From: JANOYC01 sp031428675
Lineage (GTDB): Bacteria; Actinomycetota; Actinomycetes; Actinomycetales; Microbacteriaceae
Direction: 5' to 3'
NCBI GenBank assembly: GCA_031428675.1
Contig: JANOYC010000042.1
Location: 1 to 52,065 of the forward strand
DNA: 52,065 nt
Position numbers and translations under genes: made by a program. Below, piece after piece: positions 13,436 to 21,649 of this stretch. The notes under the pieces are model-generated. The model did no database searches, was not told the DNA's origin, and saw nothing but the letters and a program-made list of their open reading frames with translations. Position 1 is the first letter of the stretch. Every line of letters starts with the position of its first letter.

Positions 13436-14542
13436 CTACCGGCGGCCGCTACCCGCACCCGCGTGATCCGTCGTGCGAACGTCCCCTACGGCCAGCGCGA
13501 CGGATTCCACGTCATCGAGTGTGTTCCAGATATGGAACGACGCGCGAAGCCGACCAGCTCGGCCGGATGCTTTGACTCCCGCTTCGATGAGACGGGCGAG
13601 ATCGACGCCGTCGGGGTCTGCCCACGTGACGATCGCCTGGTGCTGACGGGGGAGCCCGAGCCGATCACACAGCGCATCGCCGAGACCCGAGGTGTATTCC
13701 CATACCTCGTGCATGTCGAGATCGGCGAACATACGGATGGCCGGCTCGGCACCAACCCACGCCGGCCACGCCGGCGAGACGTCGAAGCGGCGGGCCGATT
13801 CGGCAAGTCGCATCGTCGGGCCATAACACGACTTCCACACGTCGTCGCCCGCATACCAGCCCGCCTGCAGGGGCACGAGCTCGGGGTCGATACGCTCTCC
13901 GATAGTCATGAACGCCACTCCCCGCGGGCAACACAGCCATTTGTAGCTGTGGCACACGGTCACATCGAATAGGGACGCGTCGACGGGATGCACTCCCGCA
14001 GCTTGTGTCAGGTCGCACAGTGTGTACGCACCGTGTCGCGCGGCAGCCTCCACGATCGCGGTCGCGTTGGCTACCACGCCGGTCGCCGACTGCACCAGGG
14101 AGAACACGACGAGCCACGTGTCAGAGCTGATCTCGGCTGCCAATCGATCGAGGGGAACCACGCGAACGCGGATACCACGCCTCTCCATAAACGGGAAGAC
14201 GATCGAACTGAAATCACCGTCGACGCACAGCACTTCGGCTCCATCGGGCACGGCTGCGGCAACGATGCTGGTCATCACCGACGTCTGCGCCCCGGTGGCC
14301 ACTCGCTCCGGACTCACCCCGACCAATCGCGCGTAGTGTCCGCGCGTGCGCTCGATCACCGGGTCGTAGTCTTGTGGGTAGCGTTGCGCATGCGACCACA
14401 GGTCGAGATCGTTGCGCAGCGCCGCGACGGTGTCTCTAGTCGGGATGCCAATGGAGGCGGCGGCGAGAAATCCCGCCCCTGAATCGAAACTGTCGATCGC
14501 AGTCGCGAGAGCGGCCGACATCCGTGTCGTGACGTTCACCAT
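13436..14542 (-). CDS. Class V aminotransferase-fold PLP enzyme
   Basis: This 368-aa PLP-dependent enzyme of the NifS/kynureninase-like fold has a cofactor-binding Lys in VTVCHSYKWLCCPRGVAFM and an Asp in YTLCDLTQAAG. The substrate-binding N-terminus (ASIGIPTRDTVAALRNDLDLW) resembles aminotransferases acting on small amino acids rather than cysteine desulfurases. No mobile catalytic Cys loop of the IscS type is present. It is a single gene upstream of glyS on the same strand with a 57-bp gap. The 117 bp before it contain no recognisable promoter. The reaction is not predictable from what is seen. Confidence 0.75.
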   Translation of the reverse strand: MVNVTTRMSAALATAIDSFDSGAGFLAAASIGIPTRDTVAALRNDLDLWSHAQRYPQDYDPVIERTRGHYARLVGVSPERVATGAQTSVMTSIVAAAVPDGAEVLCVDGDFSSIVFPFMERRGIRVRVVPLDRLAAEISSDTWLVVFSLVQSATGVVANATAIVEAAARHGAYTLCDLTQAAGVHPVDASLFDVTVCHSYKWLCCPRGVAFMTIGERIDPELVPLQAGWYAGDDVWKSCYGPTMRLAESARRFDVSPAWPAWVGAEPAIRMFADLDMHEVWEYTSGLGDALCDRLGLPRQHQAIVTWADPDGVDLARLIEAGVKASGRAGRLRASFHIWNTLDDVESVALAVGDVRTTDHAGAGSGRR

Positions 14543-14659
14543 GCATCCATGATGCCGGTCGATTCGCGCAACGGAAGGGGCTGCGTGCGCGCGTATTCTG
14601 CGGTATCGGCAGTCTCACGCACGAATTCGCTGCAACTGGTGGCCGCGCCCTCGGCCCGA

Positions 14660-15673
14660 CTAAATGCCGGTGATCGTGTGCGCCTGTTCGAGAATCCGTA
14701 GCGTGGCCAGCGCCTCGGCGGGCGCTACGGGAGGCGCGGCTCCCTCGAGAATCGTGGCGGCCACCCCGGCATAGAACGCCGGGTAATCGCCGGGCTCGCT
14801 CGGCACCGCCGTGAGATCGTTTCCGACGCCGATGACGCCCCAATCTGATTCCTGAGTTTCGCCGTATCCGACATCGCCGGGCCAGACGTGGTTCTTGAGC
14901 GACGGCTCCTGGTTGTCGAGGCCGTAGACGGTGTAGGCGGCTCCCGTTCCGAGCACGCGAAAACGCGGCCCTGACTGCCCGGCCACTCTGCTCACGGTGA
15001 TGTGCGAGCGCACCCCGGAGTCGTGCAGCAGGGAGAAGAATGCGTCGTCTTCGCTCGCTCCGCCCTCTCGCACGATGCGCATTTCCGCAGTCTCCAGTGT
15101 CGCGGGGCCGAACAGGTGCAGTGCTTGGTCTACGAGGTGGCTGCCGAGGTCGTAGCTGATCCCAGCTCCCTGCCCGGTCGAGGTGGTGTCTTGCCATCGC
15201 GGGCGGAGCGCGCCTCCCCACCGTTCGAAGGTGGATTCGAAGCGGTGCACCTCGCCCAGTGCACCGTCGGCAATGAGCCGCTTCACGGTCAGAAAATCGC
15301 TATCCCACCGTCGATTCTGAAAGACGATGAGCGGTCGTCCGGTGCGTTCGGACGCCGCGATAATGTCTTCGGCTTCGGCAACGGATGCGGCGAATGGCTT
15401 GTCGATAACGACGGCGCACCCTGCCTCCATGGCCGCGATCGCCTGATTACGGTGCACGTGGGCGGGCGAGGCGAGCACGATGAGGTCGAGTGATCCGGCC
15501 CGCTCAAGCAGGTGTTCCGGGCTCGACACGACGGGCACCGAAGCGCGTGCTGCGCGCTCGGGATTGCCTGTCGCAACGACCTCGAGGGAGAACGCGGGGT
15601 TGGTGCGAAGGAATGGTTCGTGGAAGACCTGGCCCGACAACCCGTAGCCGATGATTCCTGTTCTGATGCTCAC
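14660..15673 (-). CDS. Gfo/Idh/MocA family oxidoreductase
   Basis: A 337-aa NAD(P)-dependent oxidoreductase. The N-terminal Rossmann motif is RTGIIGYGLSGQVFHEPFL. The family EKP-type catalytic region appears as GCAVVIDKPFAASVAEAEDII, with Lys-Pro conserved. A C-terminal alpha/beta domain follows (YDLGSHLVDQALHLFGP, with the conserved Asp/His). Substrates in this family are sugars or inositols; none can be named here. The GTG start at 15673 overlaps the stop of the upstream membrane-protein gene as GTGA, implying translational coupling. A longer start at 15706 would overlap further and lacks support. Confidence 0.87.
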   Translation of the reverse strand: MSIRTGIIGYGLSGQVFHEPFLRTNPAFSLEVVATGNPERAARASVPVVSSPEHLLERAGSLDLIVLASPAHVHRNQAIAAMEAGCAVVIDKPFAASVAEAEDIIAASERTGRPLIVFQNRRWDSDFLTVKRLIADGALGEVHRFESTFERWGGALRPRWQDTTSTGQGAGISYDLGSHLVDQALHLFGPATLETAEMRIVREGGASEDDAFFSLLHDSGVRSHITVSRVAGQSGPRFRVLGTGAAYTVYGLDNQEPSLKNHVWPGDVGYGETQESDWGVIGVGNDLTAVPSEPGDYPAFYAGVAATILEGAAPPVAPAEALATLRILEQAHTITGI

Positions 15674-16488
15674 CAGTCGATGACCTTCCAGCGGTTGTCC
15701 GCCCATTCAACGGTGAACGGGGCGTTTCGTGCTGCTCCTTCACCGGTTTCGAGAATAACCGACCACTCGAATGGCGATTGGCCGGCCGTCGTTTCGTAGC
15801 TGCCGCCGTCGATGGCGCCGGGTTGGGTCGCGAGGAACGCGGCTGCTTCTTCTTCGCTCACTCCCATCGCCGGCGCAAGCGGAACGGGATCTTTGGCGGC
15901 GATGAGGGGACGAAGGGCCTGCACGTATCCAGCGAGCGCTGCCAAGTCGTCCTGCGGCGAGAGTGAGGCGATCCCGTCACCCAATTCGGCCGAGAAGGCG
16001 ATGACCTTCACCTGGCGCGTGCTCGTGGAGAACTCGAGGCCGAGCGGGCCGCGATAGGTGAGCGTGATGCGCGAAAAGGCTATTGCCTCGCCCTCGCGCG
16101 GCGCGACGGAAATCCACAGTGCGCGCGAAAGTTGGTCGGCTCGCAACGACAGCGGGTCGTCGGCGAGGTCTCCGTGCCAGACGGTGGAATCGGTCGCTGG
16201 CGGTTCGTCGCGGAAGCGATCACGAGACACCACGGCGATCCGCACGCCGTCCGGTGCTGGTTTGTCGTCGAGTTTCAGATCGACAATGGCGAGTCGCCAC
16301 GGTGCGACATTGCGCACGAAACCGGCCTTCGCTTCGAAGGGATCTTCTTCGGTTCCCCCACCGATGACGTCGGCGTTGCCCGACAGATTGATTCCGGTGA
16401 TCGAGAAAGCCGCGACCGCTCCCACTCCGAGTCCGCCGAGTACGACAGCCAGGGTCACCGTGCCCACGATTGCTCCGCGCCAGCCCAT
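15670..16488 (-). CDS. Membrane-anchored protein of unknown function
   Basis: A 272-aa protein with one N-terminal membrane segment (about residues 5-30: GAIVGTVTLAVVLGGLGVGAVAAFSI), and the rest probably outside the membrane. The exported part is beta-rich and acidic, with no Cys. The C-terminus (GEGAARNAPFTVEWADNRWKVIDW) resembles the end of periplasmic or extracellular NTF2-like or Mce-associated domains, but that is a weak similarity. GAGGGGG stands upstream of ATG 16488 at normal spacing. It lies 33 bp after uppS and overlaps the oxidoreductase gene by 4 bases. Function not recognised. Confidence 0.7.
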   Translation of the reverse strand: MGWRGAIVGTVTLAVVLGGLGVGAVAAFSITGINLSGNADVIGGGTEEDPFEAKAGFVRNVAPWRLAIVDLKLDDKPAPDGVRIAVVSRDRFRDEPPATDSTVWHGDLADDPLSLRADQLSRALWISVAPREGEAIAFSRITLTYRGPLGLEFSTSTRQVKVIAFSAELGDGIASLSPQDDLAALAGYVQALRPLIAAKDPVPLAPAMGVSEEEAAAFLATQPGAIDGGSYETTAGQSPFEWSVILETGEGAARNAPFTVEWADNRWKVIDW

Positions 16489-16521
16489 GCCTACCCCCTC
16501 AGTGCCCCGACATGCACTTCG

Positions 16522-17325
16522 TCAACTCGTTGGCACGTCAACAGCGCCGCCGAAGCGACGATTGCGCGACGCGTAGATCGAGACAGCCTCCCACAACTGT
16601 TCCCGTGTGAAGTCAGGCCAGAGCGTGTTGAGAAAAACCATTTCGGCGTAGGCGCTCTGCCACAGCATGAAGTTGCTCGTTCGCTGCTCGCCGGAGCTGC
16701 GAACGAACAGGTCGACGTCCGGCAGGTCTGGCGTGTACAGCTTTCGCTGGATGGCCTTCTCCGAGATTCCCGACGGTTTCAGGCGCCCGGCGGCGACGTC
16801 GTCAGCCAACGCGCGCACGGCGTCCGTGATCTCGTTCCGCCCGCCGTAATTCACGCACATGGTGAGCGTCAGCACCGAATTATGCGCCGTGAGCTTCTCC
16901 GCGAACTGCAGTTCATTGATCACGGAAGTCCACAGCCGCGGCTTGCGTCCCGCCCAACGCACGCGCACACCCCAATCGTTCAGCTGGTCGCGTCGACGGT
17001 GTAGCACGTCCCGATTGAACCCCATGAGAAATCTCACTTCGTCGGGCGACCGGCTCCAGTTCTCGGTCGAGAACGCATACACGCTCACGTGCTTGATACC
17101 GATTTGGATGGCGCCGGCGACGACGTCGAGCAAGGCCGCTTCGCCCGCCTTGTGTCCTTCTACTCGGGTGAGACCTTGGCGGTTCGCCCAGCGCCCGTTC
17201 CCGTCCATGACGATTGCCACGTGCTGGGGCACCGATCGGGCGGGGATATCGGGAGGGTAGATTCCGGTCCAGTCGATCGGTTTGAAGTCGACGGCGTCTC
17301 TGTGGGTCTTCTTCACGGGTGTCAT
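16522..17325 (-). CDS. uppS: Isoprenyl (polyprenyl diphosphate) transferase
   Basis: A cis-prenyltransferase making long-chain polyprenyl diphosphate, the lipid carrier for peptidoglycan and cell-wall glycans. The signature VAIVMDGNGRWANRQGL carries the catalytic Asp. GHKAGEAALLDVV, the YAFSTENWSR box and DLFVRSSGEQRTSNFMLWQSAYAEMVF (with the diphosphate-binding Arg/Ser set) are all present. The ATG 17325 start gives 267 aa and overlaps recO by ATGA. Longer frames would lie inside recO. Actinobacteria often carry two cis-prenyltransferases with different chain lengths; which one this is cannot be told from sequence alone. Confidence 0.94.
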   Translation of the reverse strand: MTPVKKTHRDAVDFKPIDWTGIYPPDIPARSVPQHVAIVMDGNGRWANRQGLTRVEGHKAGEAALLDVVAGAIQIGIKHVSVYAFSTENWSRSPDEVRFLMGFNRDVLHRRRDQLNDWGVRVRWAGRKPRLWTSVINELQFAEKLTAHNSVLTLTMCVNYGGRNEITDAVRALADDVAAGRLKPSGISEKAIQRKLYTPDLPDVDLFVRSSGEQRTSNFMLWQSAYAEMVFLNTLWPDFTREQLWEAVSIYASRNRRFGGAVDVPTS

Positions 17326-18053
17326 GCGGGAGTCCTGTCGACGTGTTGTAACGATCGCAGGCTGCGCTCGAGATGGAATTGGGTATATGCGGCCACGACG
17401 CCGCTGGCCTGATTTCGGGTGCGTTCGCTCGCACGATCGGCGGATGCCCAGTCTCCCGACAGCAACGCGGCGAGCAGTTCCAGAGTGTCGGCCTGCAATC
17501 GCGGCGCCCCTGGCGGCGCGACGTCGTCGCTCACGACGCCGCCGAGTTGGGGCACGAATGCGGAATGCGGACCAGGCGCGCCTGTGACGGCGCAGTCGAC
17601 GAAGCTCGGCGCCCAACCGGCAATCGACAGCGAGCGAAGGAGGTAGGAGTCGAGGGTCGGTCCCGCGCCGTGCTCCCGGCGCGACAGCGAGCGCAACGCG
17701 CCGATCAGGAGCAGAAACTGTTGCAGCGAGCCGTCATCATCGGTAATTTTGTCTGCCGTCTCCACCATGGCCGTGGCTGCCGTGAAGCTCGCGTAGTCGG
17801 ATGCGATCACCGCGCCATAGGATGCGAGGGATTCGGCTTGGGTGATGACGTCGAGGGTGCGCCCTTCGAACAGTTGCACGTCGACGACCATGAACGGTTC
17901 GAGTCGGGCACCGAACTTGGATGCGGTGCGTCGGACTCCGCGCGCGACCGCACGGATCTTGCCATGGTGCCGACTCAACATCGTCACGATGCGGTCGGCT
18001 TCGCCCAATTTGTGGGTGCGGAGCACGACCGCTTCGTCTCGATACAGGGGCAC
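17322..18053 (-). CDS. recO: DNA repair protein RecO
   Basis: RecO loads RecA through the RecFOR pathway and anneals single strands. The N-terminal OB-fold (YRDEAVVLRTHKLGEADRIVTMLSRHHGKIRAVARGVRR) is typical, followed by the helical C-terminal domain. Most actinobacterial RecO proteins have a four-Cys zinc site. Here the equivalent stretch (DCAVTGAPGPHSAFVPQLGGVVSDD) keeps the GPHxAF scaffold but only one Cys, so zinc binding is probably lost. It starts with GTG 18053 and overlaps uppS downstream by 4 bases. The 65-bp gap to the upstream cysteine desulfurase gene leaves room for a promoter. Confidence 0.93.
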   Translation of the reverse strand: MPLYRDEAVVLRTHKLGEADRIVTMLSRHHGKIRAVARGVRRTASKFGARLEPFMVVDVQLFEGRTLDVITQAESLASYGAVIASDYASFTAATAMVETADKITDDDGSLQQFLLLIGALRSLSRREHGAGPTLDSYLLRSLSIAGWAPSFVDCAVTGAPGPHSAFVPQLGGVVSDDVAPPGAPRLQADTLELLAALLSGDWASADRASERTRNQASGVVAAYTQFHLERSLRSLQHVDRTPA

Positions 18054-18118
18054 TGCACCAGTATCCCCCGCGGTGCCGATGAGGAGTCGGCGGCGCTCGG
18101 GTCGTTATCGAGCTGTCG

Positions 18119-19267
18119 TCATCCGCGTGTCGAAAGCGCTCCGAGGTCGTGCAGGGAATCGCGCAGCGCGGCCACGACAGTATCGATCTCCTCGACTGTC
18201 GTGTCATATCCGATCGTGAAGCGAAGCGCTGTTCGCGCGACGTCGTCGTCGATTCCGACGGCGAGGAGCACGTGCGATGCGTCGGTGCGCCCGGCGGCGC
18301 AGGCCGAGCCGCTCGAGGCCATCACGCCGCGGCGATCCAGTTCGAGAAGCACTGCTTCGCCGTTGGTGCCGGGAAGGCAGAACGACGCGTGCGCGGGGAG
18401 TCGATTGCGCACGGCGCCGGTGAGCAGGGCTCCGGGCGCTGCCGCAAGCACCCCCGAGATGAGCCGATCTCGGCCCGCAACGATGGCGTCGCCGCGCGAC
18501 AGGCGAAAGTCTTCGGCGTCGCTCAATGCGCGAGCCAAGGCCACGGCGAAGGCCACATTCTCTGTGCCCGAGCGGCGGCCGCGCTCCTGACCGCCACCGT
18601 GGATGACCGGCTCGAGTCTCACACCGCGGCGCACGATGAGCGCGCCGACCCCCTTTGGCGCGCCGAACTTGTGTCCCGATAATGCGAGAGTGTCGCACCC
18701 GAGGTCGACCATGCCCACGGCGAGAGCACCGACCGTCTGCACCGCGTCGGTGTGGAACAGTGCGCCACTGTCGTACGCAACGGCAGAGAGGTCTGCGATC
18801 GGCTGCACGGTGCCGATTTCATTGTTGGCGTGCATAACGGCGACGACCGACGTATCCGGGCGGATCACGCGTCGTAGGTCCTCGGCGGTTACCGTTCCAT
18901 CTCGCGCGACGTCGGTAACGTCCACGGTGAAGCCGTGATGGCGCACGAGGTATTCGCACGATTCACGTACGGCTTCGTGTTCGATCGGCGAGGTGACGAT
19001 GTGGCGTCCTCGCGGGTTCTCCAGTGCCAGGCCCTTGATGGCGAGGTTGTTCGCTTCGGTTCCGCCGGAGGTGAAGACGACCTCGTTCGGGCGAGCCCCG
19101 AGCCGCTCGGCCACGACCGCACGAGCGCGCTCGAGTGCAGTCGACGCACGCTCGCCGAGGGAGTGTGAACTCGAGGGATTGCCGAAATCCGCGGTGAGAT
19201 ACGGCCACATCGCTTCGATCACACTGCGCCGCATCGGTGCAGTCGCCGCGTTGTCGAGGTAGATCAC
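18119..19267 (-). CDS. Cysteine desulfurase (NifS/IscS family) of the NAD operon
   Basis: A PLP enzyme that takes sulfur from L-cysteine, here probably to build the [4Fe-4S] cluster of NadA. The PLP Lys is in LALSGHKFGAPKG (Lys200) and the catalytic Cys in MASSGSACAAGRTDASH (about Cys324). The N-terminal MIYLDNAATAPM and SPIEHEAV motifs are standard. Length 382 aa is normal. Its ATG overlaps the nadC stop as ATGA, and it is the last gene of nrtR-nadA-nadB-nadC. NifS-like genes beside nadA/B/C are known in other bacteria for cluster supply, which supports the inferred role over general iron-sulfur assembly. Confidence 0.92.
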   Translation of the reverse strand: MIYLDNAATAPMRRSVIEAMWPYLTADFGNPSSSHSLGERASTALERARAVVAERLGARPNEVVFTSGGTEANNLAIKGLALENPRGRHIVTSPIEHEAVRESCEYLVRHHGFTVDVTDVARDGTVTAEDLRRVIRPDTSVVAVMHANNEIGTVQPIADLSAVAYDSGALFHTDAVQTVGALAVGMVDLGCDTLALSGHKFGAPKGVGALIVRRGVRLEPVIHGGGQERGRRSGTENVAFAVALARALSDAEDFRLSRGDAIVAGRDRLISGVLAAAPGALLTGAVRNRLPAHASFCLPGTNGEAVLLELDRRGVMASSGSACAAGRTDASHVLLAVGIDDDVARTALRFTIGYDTTVEEIDTVVAALRDSLHDLGALSTRG

Positions 19268-20127
19268 GGGCGTCCGGCGGCGACGGCGATGTCAAGGCCG
19301 AGATCGAGGGCTCGCACGCTGTGAGTGAGCGCTCCGATCGAAATGACGTCAACGCCGGTCGAGGCGATCGCCTTCACTGTGGCGAGTGAAACGTTGCCGC
19401 TCGCTTCGATCAGCGCCCGGCCGTCGACGATCCTCACGCCCTCGCGAAGCTCGTCCAGCGAGAAGTTGTCGAGCATGATCGTGTCGACTCCGCCCGCGAG
19501 CACCGGCTCGATCTGCTGGAGTCGATCGACCTCGACCTCGATGTGGGTCGTGTGCGACACCCGAGCGCGCAAGGCAATGATCGCGTCAGTGATGCCGATG
19601 CCCTGAGCGGCGAGCACCGCAAGGTGGTTGTCCTTCGCCATTACCGCGTCGGAGAGCGAGAAGCGGTGGTTGTGTCCGCCGCCGTCACGCACCGCCTGGC
19701 GCTCAAACGCGCGCAGTCCCGGTGTTGTCTTGCGCGTGTCCACGATACGCACGGATGTCCCAGCCACCTCATCGACGTACGCCGCGGTCGCGGTCGCAAT
19801 GCCACTCATGCGCTGCACGAGGTTGAGGCCTACTCGCTCCGCGCGCAAGACTCCTCGCGCGGAGCCTGCGATCGTCGCGAGCACCTGCCCTCGCTCGAAT
19901 CGGTCGCCGTCGGCCACTGCGAAATTCACGGTGGTGTGCGGATCGACGGCGAGCATGGCAGCGGTGAACACCGCCTGGCCACTGAAAACACCGGCCTCGC
20001 GCGCGACGAGGCTCGCGTGCGCTCGGGCCATCGCGGGCACGAGCGCTTCGGAAGTGATGTCACCCCAGGGCGCATCCTCGTCGAGTGCGGCACGCACGAC
20101 TCGGTCGATAATGTCGGCGGTCAACAT
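19264..20127 (-). CDS. nadC: Nicotinate-nucleotide pyrophosphorylase (carboxylating)
   Basis: This enzyme converts quinolinate and PRPP to nicotinate mononucleotide and CO2, the third step of de novo NAD synthesis. Key features are RMSGIATATAAYVDE, DTRKTTPGLRAFERQAVRDGGGHNHR (phosphoribosyl site), MAKDNH, IEVEVD and the barrel end VDTIMLDN/IEASGNVS. The ATG 20127 start gives 287 aa, the family size, and overlaps nadB by 7 bases with GGAG in the nadB end. An in-frame extension to 20517 would lie inside nadB and is rejected. It overlaps the desulfurase gene by 4 bases. Confidence 0.95.
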   Translation of the reverse strand: MLTADIIDRVVRAALDEDAPWGDITSEALVPAMARAHASLVAREAGVFSGQAVFTAAMLAVDPHTTVNFAVADGDRFERGQVLATIAGSARGVLRAERVGLNLVQRMSGIATATAAYVDEVAGTSVRIVDTRKTTPGLRAFERQAVRDGGGHNHRFSLSDAVMAKDNHLAVLAAQGIGITDAIIALRARVSHTTHIEVEVDRLQQIEPVLAGGVDTIMLDNFSLDELREGVRIVDGRALIEASGNVSLATVKAIASTGVDVISIGALTHSVRALDLGLDIAVAAGRP

Positions 20128-21647
20128 GCGAGGGACTCCAATCGAGGAGCTCCACCGACAGGGTCGATGGAGGTAGCCGGAAAGTCGGAACGATAGTGGG
20201 CGCCTCGCGATTCCTCGCGGGCGAGCGCAGCTGCGGCAATCGCGCGCGCGATGTCGACCAGATTCCGTGTCTCGTGATCGGCCACGCTCTCGCCGGTGGC
20301 GTGCCATCCGGCGAGAGTGTCCACCGCTTCGCGGAGACCGTCGGCATCTCGAAAAAGCCCCAATCGTGCCCAGGCGAGGTCGCGCACCTCGGACCGGGAG
20401 GGCGAAATGGCGAGCCTGTTGCACCGTGACCGATCGACTGCGGGTGACCCTGCTACCGCCCGGAGTGTCGGGACTGCAGCCGGCCACGGTTGGGCGATTG
20501 CTTCGGCAGCGCGCCACGCGAAGACGAGCGATTCGAGCAGGGAGTTGGACGCGAGCCGATTCGCTCCGTGTACGCCCGTGCAGGCGACTTCACCGACGGC
20601 GAAAAGACCCTCGATGGTGGTTCGCCCCGAGGTGTCGGTCTGAATGCCGCCCATCCAGTAGTGAGCTGCCGGTGTCACCGGTATCGGCGTGCTCGACCAG
20701 TCGAGACCCGCGGCCCGACAGGCCTTGTCTATCGACGGAAAGCGCCGAGCGAGGAACTCTGCGCCCAACGCCGTCGCGTCAAGGAATACCGGCTCTCCGC
20801 TCTGCGCCGACATACGATTCGCGATCGCGCGCGCGACGATGTCGCGCGGTGCAAGCTCGGCTAATTCGTGAACATCCACCATGAAGCGACGGCCAGCGCG
20901 ATCGCGCAAAACCGCCCCCTCCCCGCGCACGGCCTCCGACACGAGGTAGTTGCCGGGTATTGCGAGGGCAGTCGGGTGGAACTGGTAGAACTCGACGTCG
21001 CGGAGCCTTGCGCCCGCGCGAAGGGCCGCGGCCGCGCCATCACCGGTGGCGACCGAGGGATTGGTCGTGTGCCGAAACAGTTGCCCGGCGCCGCCGCTCG
21101 CCAACACCACGGCATCTGCCTCGATGATCGCGAGCGCGCCGGAAGCGTCGATCACCTCGACGCCGCGCACGCGGTTGCCGCTCGTCACAAGATCTATGAG
21201 GAAGGTATGTTCCATCACCGTGACCGTGCCAGCGCGCACGTGACGCACGAGGGCGTCCTCGATCACAGCGCCGGTGGCATCGCCGCCGGCATGGAGCACG
21301 CGAGCGCGCGAATGGGCGGCTTCAAGCCCGCGCGCCAGCTCAGTGCCGTCGCGATCGAAGTCGACCCCGAGCGAGATGAGGTCGGTGATGCGCCCCGGTC
21401 CTTCGTCGCAGAGAATGCGCACCGCATCCTCATCGCACAATCCCGCACCGGCCGACAGCGTGTCAGCCACGTGCTCGTCCACGCTGTCATCTGCCGAGAT
21501 CGCGGCCGCAATGCCACCCTGCGCGTAGCGCGTGTTGCTTTCGGCCAGTTCCGCTTTGGTCACGAGAGTCACCTGGCACGTGCGGCTTGCGACGATCGCC
21601 GCGACGAGCCCTGCGATGCCGCTCCCGACGACCACCACCCGACGCAT
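20121..21647 (-). CDS. nadB: L-aspartate oxidase
   Basis: A FAD enzyme that oxidises L-aspartate to iminoaspartate, the substrate of NadA. The dinucleotide-binding motif is RRVVVVGSGIAGLVAAIVA. The succinate dehydrogenase-like signature SNTRYAQGGIAAA and the active-site region FYQFHPTAL and AVRGEGAVLRDRAGRRFM, with HYWMGGIQTDTSGRTTIEGLFAVGE, are all clear. At 508 aa it is of normal size with a shortened C-terminal helical domain. It begins 2 bases after nadA ends and overlaps nadC. Confidence 0.95.
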   Translation of the reverse strand: MRRVVVVGSGIAGLVAAIVASRTCQVTLVTKAELAESNTRYAQGGIAAAISADDSVDEHVADTLSAGAGLCDEDAVRILCDEGPGRITDLISLGVDFDRDGTELARGLEAAHSRARVLHAGGDATGAVIEDALVRHVRAGTVTVMEHTFLIDLVTSGNRVRGVEVIDASGALAIIEADAVVLASGGAGQLFRHTTNPSVATGDGAAAALRAGARLRDVEFYQFHPTALAIPGNYLVSEAVRGEGAVLRDRAGRRFMVDVHELAELAPRDIVARAIANRMSAQSGEPVFLDATALGAEFLARRFPSIDKACRAAGLDWSSTPIPVTPAAHYWMGGIQTDTSGRTTIEGLFAVGEVACTGVHGANRLASNSLLESLVFAWRAAEAIAQPWPAAVPTLRAVAGSPAVDRSRCNRLAISPSRSEVRDLAWARLGLFRDADGLREAVDTLAGWHATGESVADHETRNLVDIARAIAAAALAREESRGAHYRSDFPATSIDPVGGAPRLESLAC

Positions 21648-21649
21648 GG

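Noticed and set aside
14543..14659. Small gene or RNA in the 117-bp gap
   Set aside because: No open frame with a ribosome site, no convincing promoter and no terminator hairpin were found.
19264..20517. Long form of nadC (417 codons)
   Set aside because: The extra 130 codons lie inside nadB in another frame; the family size and an internal ribosome site fit the start at 20127.
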